Source of the DNA: Nocardia sp. BSTN01 | GTDB taxonomy: Bacteria > Actinomycetota > Actinomycetes > Mycobacteriales > Mycobacteriaceae | Assembly (NCBI RefSeq): GCF_015354405.1 | Contig: NZ_JADKYP010000022.1 | Location: 39,786-103,785 of the forward strand | Direction of reading: 5' to 3' | Length of the DNA: 64,000 nt | Program-made: the position numbers and the translations under genes | In this document: one piece after another, positions 24,443 through 32,786 of the stretch | How the letters are laid out: each line of letters starts with the position of its first letter | Numbering within the stretch: position 1 is the first letter of the stretch | The notes under the pieces: model-generated | The model's database searches: none | What the model was told of the DNA's origin: nothing | What the model saw: the letters and a program-made list of their open reading frames with translations, nothing else

Positions 24443-25098
24443 TCATGAATTCTGTTGTCGCGCACGATGATTCCCGCCGCTCGCGCGAAGGCGGGAGCCA
24501 TCTCCATCAGCTGGGGTGTGGTGATGATCGCGCCCTTCAGTGTTCCGATATCGGCGATGAGGTCCAGCGCCGCCGCGCCGCGCAGATCGACATCCTTGAA
24601 GGTGGCGCCGTGCAGGGCGACACCTTCGAGCCGCGATCCGGGGAAATCGACCTTCCGGAGTGTGGCGGCGGAGAAGTCGGTGTCGCGGAAGACGCACTCG
24701 GCGAAGGTGACGTTCTGCAGGGTGGCCGCACGGAAGTTCACCGATTCGAATTTGCAGCCCTCGAAACGGATACGGCGCAGCTGCGCGTCGACGGCGACCA
24801 CTCCGGACCATGCGGAGTCGACGAGTTCGGCATCCTGCCAACGGGTTTCGCAGGCATCGATTCCGATCCACCGCACCCCGCATAGCCAGACGTCGTCGAA
24901 TCGGCAGTGATTCAGACTGCCGCCGCCGAGCACCACACCGGTCAGCGCCGACTCACTGAACCAGGAGCCACCGGCCGACACCTCGTCGACGGAGGTGGCG
25001 TCGAGGTGGACCCGCTCGTACTCGGTATCGGGGGCGAGCGGTTCCAGCAGCGGCGTCAGGCTCCGGGCATAGGGCAGGTCGGTGAGGTCGCGAGGCAT
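24439..25098 (-). CDS. pentapeptide-repeat protein
   Basis: A 219-residue protein with pentapeptide repeats of the A(D/N)LXX type between about residues 48 and 175, for example FESVNFRAATLQNVTF, VFRDTDFSAATLRKVDF and ATFKDVDLRG. These stack as a right-handed quadrilateral helix that can mimic DNA; some members (MfpA, Qnr) protect gyrase, but membership alone does not prove that. The ATG at 25098 has TAGGGT 6 nt upstream. Confidence 0.87.
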   Translation of the reverse strand: MPRDLTDLPYARSLTPLLEPLAPDTEYERVHLDATSVDEVSAGGSWFSESALTGVVLGGGSLNHCRFDDVWLCGVRWIGIDACETRWQDAELVDSAWSGVVAVDAQLRRIRFEGCKFESVNFRAATLQNVTFAECVFRDTDFSAATLRKVDFPGSRLEGVALHGATFKDVDLRGAAALDLIADIGTLKGAIITTPQLMEMAPAFARAAGIIVRDNRIHD

Positions 25099-25104
25099 TC
25101 CTGC

Positions 25105-25110
25105 ACCCTA
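25105..25110 (-). promoter_or_regulatory. -10 of a leaderless promoter (pentapeptide gene)
   Basis: TAGGGT on the minus strand, 6 nt before the ATG at 25098. Confidence 0.5.
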
Positions 25111-25139
25111 GACAGGCGCACCGACAGGTCCACGCCGGC

Positions 25140-25577
25140 TCAGTTCACGAATTCGTGGTCGGTGCGCACCCTCCCGTCGGGATCGAAGGTCAGCACCTCG
25201 AGTCCGGAGCCGGCGACGGTGCCGTCCGTGCGCGAGCGCATCACCCAGGTCAGCGCGACGGCGGCCCCGGCGTGGCGAACCGGCCCGCCCTCGGCTTCGA
25301 AGAAGTGCTCACCATCGGCGACGAACATCTCGTATGCCCGGGTGACGCGGGCGAACATCGCGTCGTAGCCGCGGACCTCGACCGCCGGGGCGGACACCCC
25401 GTAGTGGCGGGCGGTATCGCGAATACCCTCCGGCGGGTTGACCAGGATCTGATAGCCGTCCTCGGCCCAGACCTCGCGGATCAGCTCGCGGCGCCGGTCG
25501 GCATCGGGCTCGTTCCACTGGCCGATCCAGCGGTCGAGCAGATGCTTCAGTTCGATATCGGTGGGTTCGTAGCTCAT
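25140..25577 (-). CDS. SnoaL-like / NTF2-fold protein
   Basis: A 145-residue NTF2-fold protein: IELKHLLDRWIGQWNEPDADRRRELIREVWAEDGYQILVNPPEG and the final strands GSGLEVLTFDPDGRVRTDHEF are typical. Divergent from an XRE regulator, 85 bp apart. Function unknown. The ATG at 25577 matches the family start; the longer frame upstream overlaps the regulator. Confidence 0.78.
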   Translation of the reverse strand: MSYEPTDIELKHLLDRWIGQWNEPDADRRRELIREVWAEDGYQILVNPPEGIRDTARHYGVSAPAVEVRGYDAMFARVTRAYEMFVADGEHFFEAEGGPVRHAGAAVALTWVMRSRTDGTVAGSGLEVLTFDPDGRVRTDHEFVN

Positions 25578-25662
25578 GCCGCCGAGTCTGTCCGCCGGCG
25601 CGCACTCGCGCGATTCCCCGCAGGGTATGGCGGCGCGCCACGCCGAAGCCGACGATGATCCC

Positions 25663-26448
25663 ATGACGACAGTCGCGCAACCGGGCCCCTTCGCACAGGA
25701 ACTGCGACGCTGGCGAGGGCTGCGGCGGTGGAGCCAACTCGATCTGGCCATCCGCGCCGACACCACACAGCGCCATCTCAGTTATCTCGAACAGGGCCGT
25801 TCCCGGCCGGGTCGCGCCATCGTGCTGCGGCTGGCCGAATCGCTGGAACTGTCGCTGCGCGAACGCAACGCACTGCTGGCGACGGCCGGCTTCACCCCTG
25901 CCTACGACGAATCCGGCATCGACGCACCGCGATTGGCTCCGGTACGCGAGGCGCTGCGCACGATCCTGTCCGGGCATATGCCCTATCCGGCATTGATCGC
26001 CGACCGCTACGGAAGCCTGATCGAGGCGAACGCCGCCTTCGACGTCTTCACCGACGGCTGTGCGCCCGAACTGCTCACCGCGCCGATCAATGTGCGCCGC
26101 TTGGCATTACATCCGGACGGCCTGGCGCCGCGGGTGGTCAACTTCGCCGAATGGGGCCGGCACGTCACCGAATCCATGCGGGCGCGCAACCGCACGTCAC
26201 CGGACCCGCGCGCCGAGGAACTGGTCGCCGAATTCGAGAGCTATCTCCCGGAGACCGACCCCGGACCCGGCTACCTCGGCTTCGCGGTGCCGCTGCGATT
26301 GCGCAGCGAGGCCGGTGAATTGCAATTGATCACCACACTCACCTCGTTCGCCACCGCCACCGACGTCTCGCTGGCGGAACTGCATCTCGAGGCCTTCCTG
26401 CCCGCCGACGAGTCCACCGCCGAGGCGCTCCGGCAGCGCGTCGGGTGA
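25663..26448 (+). CDS. XRE-family regulator with MmyB-like ligand domain
   Basis: A 261-residue regulator. The N-terminal helix-turn-helix is LRRWRGLRRWSQLDLAIRADTTQRHLSYLEQGRSRPGR. From about residue 90 onward comes a PAS-like ligand pocket (PALIADRYGSLIEANAAFDVF, LALHPDGLAPRVVNFAEWGRHV) typical of MmyB-type regulators that sense fatty acids or similar ligands. It probably controls the divergent SnoaL-like gene. Confidence 0.9.
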   Translation: MTTVAQPGPFAQELRRWRGLRRWSQLDLAIRADTTQRHLSYLEQGRSRPGRAIVLRLAESLELSLRERNALLATAGFTPAYDESGIDAPRLAPVREALRTILSGHMPYPALIADRYGSLIEANAAFDVFTDGCAPELLTAPINVRRLALHPDGLAPRVVNFAEWGRHVTESMRARNRTSPDPRAEELVAEFESYLPETDPGPGYLGFAVPLRLRSEAGELQLITTLTSFATATDVSLAELHLEAFLPADESTAEALRQRVG

Positions 26449-26453
26449 ACTGT

Positions 26454-26468
26454 CGCCGACGATCGGCG
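26454..26468. terminator. hairpin between convergent genes
   Basis: CGCCGA-CGA-TCGGCG lies between the XRE gene and the converging NAD-dependent epimerase-like gene. Confidence 0.4.
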
Positions 26469-26479
26469 GGCTTCGGAAA

Positions 26480-27094
26480 CTACCGCACCGGTTCGAAATC
26501 CACGCGGCCGTCTTCGGTCACCGCGTAGATGCCCGAGGCGAGATCCAGCGCGACCACGGTCCGCGCCGCGGCCTCGGCGATATGAATGCGCGGCGGATCG
26601 GGCCGGTCCGCGTTCTCGGGATAGTAGGTGCCGGGACCGTAGAATTGGCCGTAGCGCAGGACGACGCCGCGGACGCCGAGCACCGCGTCCTCCAGGAACT
26701 GTTTGGCGGCCTGTCCCTCTCCGGTCATCTCCCACGCGACACTCTGGGCGAGAAAGCGTTTCGCGCCCGCCGCCTGTGCCGCGGCGAGCAGGTTGGCGGT
26801 GCCCTCGCGGCGCATCCGCGAATTCGCCGCCCGGCCGGCGGGCAGATCGGCGGGATCGTCGGGCAGGTCGGTGAGCTGATGCATCACCAGATCGGGCGCG
26901 AAATCGCGCACCGCCTGTTCCAGCGCCGCCGCGTCGTAGACATCGCAGACAACGGGCCGGGCGCCGAAATCGGTCAGCATCGATGCCTTCGACTCCGAGC
27001 GCGTGAGCCCGGCCACCTCGAATCCGGCCGAGACCAGCAGGGGTGTCAGTCTGGCGCCTAGCACTCCGGTCGCGCCCGCCACAAAGATTCGCAC
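26480..27094 (-). CDS. NAD-dependent epimerase/dehydratase-family protein
   Basis: An atypical SDR of 204 residues starting MRIFVAGATGVLGARLTPLL (GxxGxxG). It keeps the Rossmann half and a short C-terminal part, and the usual catalytic YxxxK is not visible, so it may be a binding protein or reductase of the NmrA/RfbD-like kind. The start is a GTG at 27094; TATCGT 8 nt upstream could be its -10. It is divergent from the padR region. Confidence 0.75.
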   Translation of the reverse strand: MRIFVAGATGVLGARLTPLLVSAGFEVAGLTRSESKASMLTDFGARPVVCDVYDAAALEQAVRDFAPDLVMHQLTDLPDDPADLPAGRAANSRMRREGTANLLAAAQAAGAKRFLAQSVAWEMTGEGQAAKQFLEDAVLGVRGVVLRYGQFYGPGTYYPENADRPDPPRIHIAEAAARTVVALDLASGIYAVTEDGRVDFEPVR

Positions 27095-27140
27095 GACGAA
27101 TCACGATAATCGCCCGGCGCCGATCGGCCGGTTCGACACT

Positions 27141-27169
27141 CTTGACCGGCCCGGGCGGTTAACCTACTG
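27141..27169 (+). promoter_or_regulatory. promoter TTGACC-N17-TACTGT
   Basis: -35 TTGACC (27141-27146) and -10 TACTGT (27164-27169) are separated by exactly 17 bp. Transcription would begin near 27176, about 300 nt before padR. Confidence 0.5.
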
Positions 27170-27189
27170 TCTACGTACATAAATAGTAG
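27169..27189. promoter_or_regulatory. half-sites TCTAC-N11-GTAGA
   Basis: An inverted repeat just downstream of the -10 and 75-95 bp from the divergent epimerase-like gene. The same GTAGA motif recurs near padR, so it may be a second PadR-binding site. Confidence 0.4.
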
Positions 27190-27337
27190 ATGTGGTGCCG
27201 CCTCGCGCGTCATCACCCTCGAACGTCACGCCGTCTCGCGCGGGGCGCGAGCGACGGGGTAACCCTCATCGGCCCCGGTCGTCGCCGCCCACCGGCAGTC
27301 CGCCCCTCGGCGGTCGCGCGCGTCGCTCGTGACGATC

Positions 27338-27377
27338 CACCCCCGGGACGGCGCCGGCACGCCACCTCCCGGGGGTG
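27338..27377 (+). ncRNA. strong hairpin in the padR leader region
   Basis: CACCCCCGGGA (27338-27348) and TCCCGGGGGTG (27367-27377) pair perfectly over 11 bp with an 18-nt loop that contains GGCGCC. In a transcript from the promoter at 27141 it would form a stable stem; it may be an attenuator, a terminator without T tract, or part of a small RNA. Confidence 0.35.
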
Positions 27378-27429
27378 CTCGTCGTGCCAGCCCATGCCCC
27401 ATCACCCGACAGACTCTTGCCGGAGCCAT

Positions 27430-27457
27430 ACTCGTAGACGTATATTCGTAGACGAGT
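27430..27457. promoter_or_regulatory. candidate PadR autoregulatory operator
   Basis: ACTCGT and ACGAGT form the ends of a 28-bp dyad, and CGTAGACG occurs twice inside as a direct repeat (27433-27440 and 27447-27454) around the A/T-rich centre TATAT. It ends a few bases before the padR Shine-Dalgarno. Confidence 0.5.
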
Positions 27458-27472
27458 AAGGAGGTGCGGGCG

Positions 27473-28132
27473 ATGCCCAAGAAGCGAAAAGTCGCCAATC
27501 TGCTGGCCCTGGCGGTGCTGGCGACGCTGATCGAACGTCCCATGCACCGCTACGAGATCGCGGCCCAGATGCGCGAACGCGGCAAGGACCGCGATATGGA
27601 CATCAAGTGGGGATCGCTCTACACGGTCGTGCAGAATCTCGAGAAGCACGGATTCGTCGAGGTCATCGGCAGCGAGCGCGACGGCGCCCGGCCCGAGCGG
27701 ACGATCTACCGACTCACCGACACCGGCCGCGCCGAGGCCGAGGACTGGATCCGGGAACTGATCTCGACCCCCGAACCCGAACCCCATCGGTTCGTGGCGG
27801 GCCTGTCCGTGGTGGCCCTGCTGCCGCCGGACGAGGTGATCCCACTGCTCGACGAACGCACCCGGCTGCTCGCCGCGGAGATCACCGTGCGGCGCCGCGA
27901 AATCGAGGAGCAGACGCGATTCCTGCCCCGGCTCTTCCTGATCGAGGCCGAATTCGGCGTGGCGATGCTCGAGGCCGAGGCGGCATGGGTCGCCGGACTG
28001 CGCACCGAACTCGCCTCCGGCACCTTCCCCGACATCGATTTCTGGCGGCGCGCCCACTCGGAGCAGATTCCGCCCGCCGAGATCGCCGCGATGGTGGAAG
28101 GGGGGACGTTCCGACAGCCGACCGACGACTGA
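27473..28132 (+). CDS. PadR-family transcriptional regulator
   Basis: A 219-residue PadR protein. Residues 1-85 hold the winged helix (LLALAVLATLIERPMHRYEIAAQMRERGKDRDMDIKWGSLYTVVQNLEKHGFVEVIG...RTIYRLTDTGRAE); the C-terminal 110 residues are the helical dimerisation domain. AAGGAGG supports ATG 27473; an in-frame GTG at 27464 lies within the ribosome-binding site. PadR repressors usually control efflux pumps or detoxifying enzymes, which fits the FAD monooxygenase and exporter downstream. Confidence 0.9.
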   Translation: MPKKRKVANLLALAVLATLIERPMHRYEIAAQMRERGKDRDMDIKWGSLYTVVQNLEKHGFVEVIGSERDGARPERTIYRLTDTGRAEAEDWIRELISTPEPEPHRFVAGLSVVALLPPDEVIPLLDERTRLLAAEITVRRREIEEQTRFLPRLFLIEAEFGVAMLEAEAAWVAGLRTELASGTFPDIDFWRRAHSEQIPPAEIAAMVEGGTFRQPTDD

Positions 28133-28318
28133 ATCCAGGACGAAAACCACGATACGAACCGGGCCCGGCGCAGTGCGGCAACACCGCGCCGAGCCCGATC
28201 CACCTACCTCTCGAACCGCATTCACGCAGGCGAACCCAGCCCGAGTATGGCAACTTCAGGATAACTGGGCAGCGCGTGCGCGGATCGGATCGGGTTCATC
28301 CACTCGAGGAGAATTCCC

Positions 28319-29527
28319 ATGTCCGCAGTCACATCCGCCCTCGTCATCGGAGGCGGCGTCGCCGGCCCCGTCGCCGCCACCGCCCTGCGCGCGGCCGGGA
28401 TCGAGGCCACCGTCTACGAGGCCTATCCGGGACCGGCCTACAACATCGGCAGCGCCCTGGGCTTCGCACCCAACGGCCTGGCGGCCTTGGACATCATCGG
28501 CGCCGGCGATGCCGTGCGCGCTGTCGCTCTGCCGATCACCCGCACCGTGATGTCGTTGGGCCACAAGGATATCGAGCTGCCGACGGCCGCCGGCCTGGAA
28601 CCACTGCACGCGATCGATCGCAGCGATCTGCACCAGGTCCTGCACGATCATGCCGTCGATGCCGGTGTGGCCGTCGAATATTCCAAACGCCTGGTCGGCG
28701 TCGAGGAACATCGCGACGGTGTGACCGCTCGCTTCGCCGACGGCTCCACCGCGACCGCCGATATCATCGTCGGCGCCGACGGCATCAAATCGCGTGTGCG
28801 CACGCTCATCGATCCGAACGCCCCGGGGGCCGACTACACCGGCATGCTCGGATTCGGCGCCTACACCGAATGCTCGTATCCGGTCCCGCCGGAAACCATG
28901 GTGTTCGCCTACGGCCGCAACGCCTACTACCTGTACTGGTCCATGCCCGACGGCCGGATCGCCTGGGGCGCGAATCTGCCGCAGAAGCAATACCTCTCGA
29001 TGACCGAGGCTCGCGAGGTTCCGGCCGAACAGTGGTTGCGGACACTGCGGGAGGTCTACGCCGAGGACACCCCCGGCGCCGACCTGGTACGCAACACCCC
29101 GCCGGAAGAGCTGGTCGTCACCGGCGGCCTGCACATCATGCCGCCGGTGCCGCACTGGTATCGCGACCGTATGGTTCTGGTCGGCGACGCGGTGCACGCG
29201 CCGTCCAACAGCACCGGCCAGGGAGCGTCGCTGGCCATCGAGAGCGCGGTGCAGCTGGCTCGATGCCTGCGCGATTTCGATTCGCCGGCAACGGCTTTCG
29301 CCGCCTACGAACGGATCCGCCGTCCCCGGGTGGAGAAGGTCGCGGCCCGCGGGGCCAAGATCAACCAGTCGAAGACCGTCGGCCCGGTGATGCGCCGGAT
29401 GATGCCGCTGGTCATGCCGCTGGCGACCAAACTCTTCAAGATGGAAGAGGTCATGGCACGCGAGCAGAGTTACACCATCGACTGGGACGCACCGGTCGAC
29501 GAGCGCGCCGAACTCGCTGTCGCGTGA
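28319..29527 (+). CDS. FAD-dependent aromatic/tetracycline-type monooxygenase
   Basis: A 402-residue PHBH-fold flavoprotein hydroxylase. GGGVAGPVAATAL at 11-23 binds ADP, the arginine-bearing middle segment is DIIVGADGIKSRVRTLI, and MVLVGDAVHAPSNSTGQGASLAIESA is the flavin-binding GD motif. It resembles TetX- and RebC-like enzymes in length, but the substrate is unknown. GAGGAGAATTCCC precedes the ATG. The 186-bp gap behind padR suggests a separate promoter. Confidence 0.88.
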   Translation: MSAVTSALVIGGGVAGPVAATALRAAGIEATVYEAYPGPAYNIGSALGFAPNGLAALDIIGAGDAVRAVALPITRTVMSLGHKDIELPTAAGLEPLHAIDRSDLHQVLHDHAVDAGVAVEYSKRLVGVEEHRDGVTARFADGSTATADIIVGADGIKSRVRTLIDPNAPGADYTGMLGFGAYTECSYPVPPETMVFAYGRNAYYLYWSMPDGRIAWGANLPQKQYLSMTEAREVPAEQWLRTLREVYAEDTPGADLVRNTPPEELVVTGGLHIMPPVPHWYRDRMVLVGDAVHAPSNSTGQGASLAIESAVQLARCLRDFDSPATAFAAYERIRRPRVEKVAARGAKINQSKTVGPVMRRMMPLVMPLATKLFKMEEVMAREQSYTIDWDAPVDERAELAVA

Positions 29528-29581
29528 GCGTACCGCCCTGTAGTGCAGAATGATTCGGCGCGGCGCTGCGGCCGGCGGTGA

Positions 29582-31615
29582 TCACACCGTCAGCCGCAGT
29601 GCCTCCGGTCGTTCCACTTCCTCCAGCAGTTTCGCCGCGATGTTGTCCAGCGCCCGGTCGAAGAGTGCGCGATCTTCCGGATCGGCGCAATCCCAATCGT
29701 CGAGATAGCGGCACATCCACTTGCGCCAGGCGGCGAGAATGCGGTCGTATTCCGCCTGGCCGCTCGCGGTCAATTCCATGCGGTCGCCGTCCACTTCGAT
29801 GTAGCCGGATCGAATGGCCTTGTCGTACACCGGTTCCAGCACCTCCGGCGGCATCCAGTGCGCACGGGCCACGGCTGCCAGATCTGCCGATCCGCGGGCG
29901 CGCTGCAACATCTTCACCTGCCCGATGGCCCAGGCCTGATCCCGGCCGAGCGGACTGTCGGCGGCCGCCAGGATCCGCGGGTCGGGCAGTTCGTCGTCCC
30001 GCAGCCTGCGCAGCACGTTGGCCAGCGAATGTTCCAGGCGGACAGTGCGGTCCGGGGAATCGGGCACCGAGAAGCCGCCGCCCACATCGGCCGCCTCCGC
30101 ACGGACGCTGTCGCGCAACGGCACCTGTTTGAGGAACCACGCCACGACGAAGCCGACCACGGCCACCGGCACCACCCAGCGGAAGACGTAGTCGATGGTG
30201 TCGGCATAGGCGTCGATGATCGGAATCGCCTGCGCGTACGGAAGCTGGTGCAGCAGTTGCGGACTCTGCGCCACCGCGGGCGGCACTCCGGGCACCTCGG
30301 TGAGCGCCTGACGCAGATTCGGTTCCAGCTGATTGCTGTAGAGCGTGCCGAAGATCGCGGTACCGAAGGTCGACCCGACGGTCCGGAAGAACGTCACACC
30401 CGAGGTGGCGGTGCCCAGGTCCTGATACGGGACGGTGTTCTGCACGACGATCGTGAGCACCTGCATCGCCAGGCCGATGCCCAGCCCCAGGATCAGCATG
30501 TACAGCGATTGCAGCCAGAAGCCCGTGGTCCGGCCCATGGTCGACATCAGATACAGCCCAACCGCCATGACCGCGGTGCCGGCAACGGGGAAATACTTGT
30601 AATAGCCGGTCCGGCCGACCACCTGCCCGGAGATGATCGAGGTGGTGAACAGGCCCACCACCAACGGCAGCGTGCGCAATCCGGACGCGGTGGCCGAGAC
30701 ACCGTTGACGTATTGCAGATAGGCCGGCAGATAGGTCATCGCGCCGAGCATCGCGAAGCCGACGATGAAGCTGAGGATCGAGCAGACGGTGAAGACGTTG
30801 CTGCGGAACAGATGCATCGGCAACATCGGCTCGGCCGCGCGCGCCTCGACGACGACGAACGCGGCCAGCAGCACCACCGCGGCCGCGAACAGTCCGATGA
30901 TCGTCGCCGAACCCCACGGATATTCCTGACCGCCCCATTCCAGTCCCAGGATCAGACAGCTGACACCGATCGCGACCAGCGCGATGCCGGCATAGTCGAC
31001 CACCGGCCGCACCGCCGCGCGGATCGACGGAATCGCCCGCGCCGCAACGGCGATCATCAGAATCGCCAGTGGCACGTTCACGTAGAAGCACCAGCGCCAG
31101 CTGGCATGGTCGGTGAACAGCCCGCCCAGCGTCGGGCCGACCACAGTGGTGATGCCGAAGACCGCACCCAGCGCACCCTGATATTTGCCCCGGTCACGCA
31201 GCGGGATCACATCGGCTATCAGCGCCATCGAGGTCACCATCAACCCACCCGCGCCGACGCCCTGGATACCCCGCGCGACGATCAACAGCGTCATGCCGTG
31301 GGCGAGCCCCGCCACCATGGAACCGACGATGAAGATCACGCCACTGAGCTGGAAGATCAGTTTGCGGCCGAACAGGTCGCCGAATTTGCCGGCCAGCGCG
31401 GTGGCGACCGCCTCGGCCAGCAGATATGCCGTCACCACCCAGGCCATATGCCCGGCGCCGCCCAGGTCGGCGACGATGGTGGGCAACGCGGTCGACACGA
31501 TGGTCTGATCCAGCGCGGCCATCAACATCCCCAGCACCACGGTGATGAAGACGACGTTGGCGCGGGTATGACTCACGGGTGCGGGCGATTCGGCGACTGC
31601 GGCAACACCGGACAT
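29582..31615 (-). CDS. DHA2-family (14-TM) MFS multidrug exporter with C-terminal winged-helix-like domain
   Basis: A 677-residue drug:H+ antiporter of the EmrB/QacA type. Motif A is GDLFGRKLIFQ and motif C is GPTLGGLFT; about 14 membrane segments occupy residues 1-525. Unlike typical 500-residue members it carries a 150-residue cytosolic tail (LANVLRRLRDDELPDPRILAAADSPLGRDQAWAIGQVKML...) that looks like a MarR-type winged helix. M. tuberculosis Rv1877, as I recall, has a similar length. The ATG at 31615 opens the first hydrophilic segment; upstream in-frame codons add non-homologous sequence. Confidence 0.87.
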   Translation of the reverse strand: MSGVAAVAESPAPVSHTRANVVFITVVLGMLMAALDQTIVSTALPTIVADLGGAGHMAWVVTAYLLAEAVATALAGKFGDLFGRKLIFQLSGVIFIVGSMVAGLAHGMTLLIVARGIQGVGAGGLMVTSMALIADVIPLRDRGKYQGALGAVFGITTVVGPTLGGLFTDHASWRWCFYVNVPLAILMIAVAARAIPSIRAAVRPVVDYAGIALVAIGVSCLILGLEWGGQEYPWGSATIIGLFAAAVVLLAAFVVVEARAAEPMLPMHLFRSNVFTVCSILSFIVGFAMLGAMTYLPAYLQYVNGVSATASGLRTLPLVVGLFTTSIISGQVVGRTGYYKYFPVAGTAVMAVGLYLMSTMGRTTGFWLQSLYMLILGLGIGLAMQVLTIVVQNTVPYQDLGTATSGVTFFRTVGSTFGTAIFGTLYSNQLEPNLRQALTEVPGVPPAVAQSPQLLHQLPYAQAIPIIDAYADTIDYVFRWVVPVAVVGFVVAWFLKQVPLRDSVRAEAADVGGGFSVPDSPDRTVRLEHSLANVLRRLRDDELPDPRILAAADSPLGRDQAWAIGQVKMLQRARGSADLAAVARAHWMPPEVLEPVYDKAIRSGYIEVDGDRMELTASGQAEYDRILAAWRKWMCRYLDDWDCADPEDRALFDRALDNIAAKLLEEVERPEALRLTV

Positions 31616-31846
31616 TAGCTCAGTATGTGCCCTGAGCCCGATTCGGTCGGCGCAACACGGCAATACACCAGTTCGCTCGCCGACACCGCAAATCTTCGGC
31701 ACTCAAATCGGGCGTGCCGTGACCACGATCGATACCCTGAGAACTCTGTGACAGAACCCTACCGCCGGAACTTACTCTAGAGTAAGGTCGGGTGGTGAGG
31801 ATGCGACGAGGCTCCTTTTCCCAACGGTAAACAGTGAGGTCTCACC
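31616..31846. other. intergenic, exporter / SDR
   Basis: 231 bp between divergent genes. The only strong element is the 16-bp palindrome at 31771-31786; the SDR ribosome-binding site GAGG is near 31835. Confidence 0.5.
31771..31786. promoter_or_regulatory. perfect 16-bp palindrome
   Basis: CTTACTCTAGAGTAAG is fully self-complementary. It contains TACTCT (31773-31778), a possible -10 for the SDR gene, and lies 61 bp before its start. No regulator gene is adjacent, so the binding protein is encoded elsewhere or is the padR product. Confidence 0.6.
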
Positions 31847-32722
31847 ATGGCGTGGAATCCCAGCGAGATCCCGGCGCAGCACGGACGCACGTTCGTGATC
31901 ACCGGGGCCAACGGCGGTATCGGCAAGCACACCACCCGGGCCCTGGCCGCCAAGGGGGCGACCGTGATCATGGCCTGCCGCAACACTTCAACCGCACAGC
32001 AGGTCGCCGACGGTATCGAGGGGGACGTCCGGGTATCCGCACTGAATCTGGCCGACCTCGCATCGATTCGCGAATTCGCCGAGCGCACCGGGGAATTCGA
32101 TGTGCTGATCAACAATGCCGGCCTGATGAACATCCCCTTCTCGCGGACCGTGGACGGATTCGAAACCCAGTGGGGGGTCAACCATCTCGGGCACTTCGCG
32201 CTGACGGGACTGCTGCTGGACCGCATCGGCGACCGAGTGATCAGCCTCGCCAGCATCGCGCACCGGCAGACCCCCAAGCTGTGGATCGACGATCTCAACT
32301 ACGAGAGCCGCCGCTACCAGCGCAACCTCGCCTACGCCCAATCGAAGCTGTCGAATCTGATGTTCGCCCGGGAACTGCAGCGACGCCTGGCCGAATCGGG
32401 ATCGGCCATCCGGTCCTACGCCGTACACCCCGGCGTCTCGCCGACCGATCTGTTCACCCGTACCGAGACCCCGCTCGACAAGGTCGCCAAGCCCTTCATC
32501 GCCCTGGCCGGGCACTCGCCGCGCAAGGCCGCCGAGTCGAGCCTGTTCGCGGCCACCGTGCCGGACGCCGATCCGAACACCTACTGGGGGCCGACGCTGC
32601 TGTTCGGTTCCCGCGGTCCGGTCCGGCCGTCACCGTCGAGTTCGCTGTCGAAGAACACCGATCTGCAGCGGCGGCTGTGGGAGGAATCCGAACGGCTGAC
32701 CGGCGTCACCTATAAATTCTGA
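31847..32722 (+). CDS. short-chain dehydrogenase/reductase, retinol-dehydrogenase-like
   Basis: A 291-residue SDR. TGANGGIG (19-26) binds the cofactor, CRN after strand 2 suggests NADP preference, NNAGLM is at about 91-96, the serine is in SLASIAH, and YAQSK is the catalytic pair. The extended C-terminal region is typical of the WWOX/retinol-dehydrogenase-like branch common in mycobacteria. GAGG precedes the ATG. Substrate unknown. Confidence 0.9.
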   Translation: MAWNPSEIPAQHGRTFVITGANGGIGKHTTRALAAKGATVIMACRNTSTAQQVADGIEGDVRVSALNLADLASIREFAERTGEFDVLINNAGLMNIPFSRTVDGFETQWGVNHLGHFALTGLLLDRIGDRVISLASIAHRQTPKLWIDDLNYESRRYQRNLAYAQSKLSNLMFARELQRRLAESGSAIRSYAVHPGVSPTDLFTRTETPLDKVAKPFIALAGHSPRKAAESSLFAATVPDADPNTYWGPTLLFGSRGPVRPSPSSSLSKNTDLQRRLWEESERLTGVTYKF

Positions 32723-32773
32723 CCAGCGGTGATCGGCGGGCACCTCACACTACGGGCCGTGTAGTAGACCGGG

Positions 32774-32779
32774 TACCGT
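32774..32779 (+). promoter_or_regulatory. -10 of a leaderless promoter
   Basis: TACCGT, 7 nt before the GTG at 32787. Confidence 0.5.
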
Positions 32780-32786
32780 GGTAGGC

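Larger units (their letters stand above)
27095..27472. other. 378-bp regulatory region upstream of padR
   Basis: This gap contains a promoter reading right (27141-27169), two clusters of TCTACG/CGTAGA half-sites (27169-27189 and 27430-27457) and an 11-bp perfect inverted repeat (27338-27377). An 89-codon frame lies inside but shows no family resemblance. A long padR leader or a small RNA would explain it. Confidence 0.45.

Noticed and set aside
27190-27459. An 89-codon plus-strand frame before padR
   Set aside because: Composition is Arg/Pro-rich without conserved motif, no ribosome-binding site, and it covers the inverted repeat and operator; a leader or small RNA fits better.
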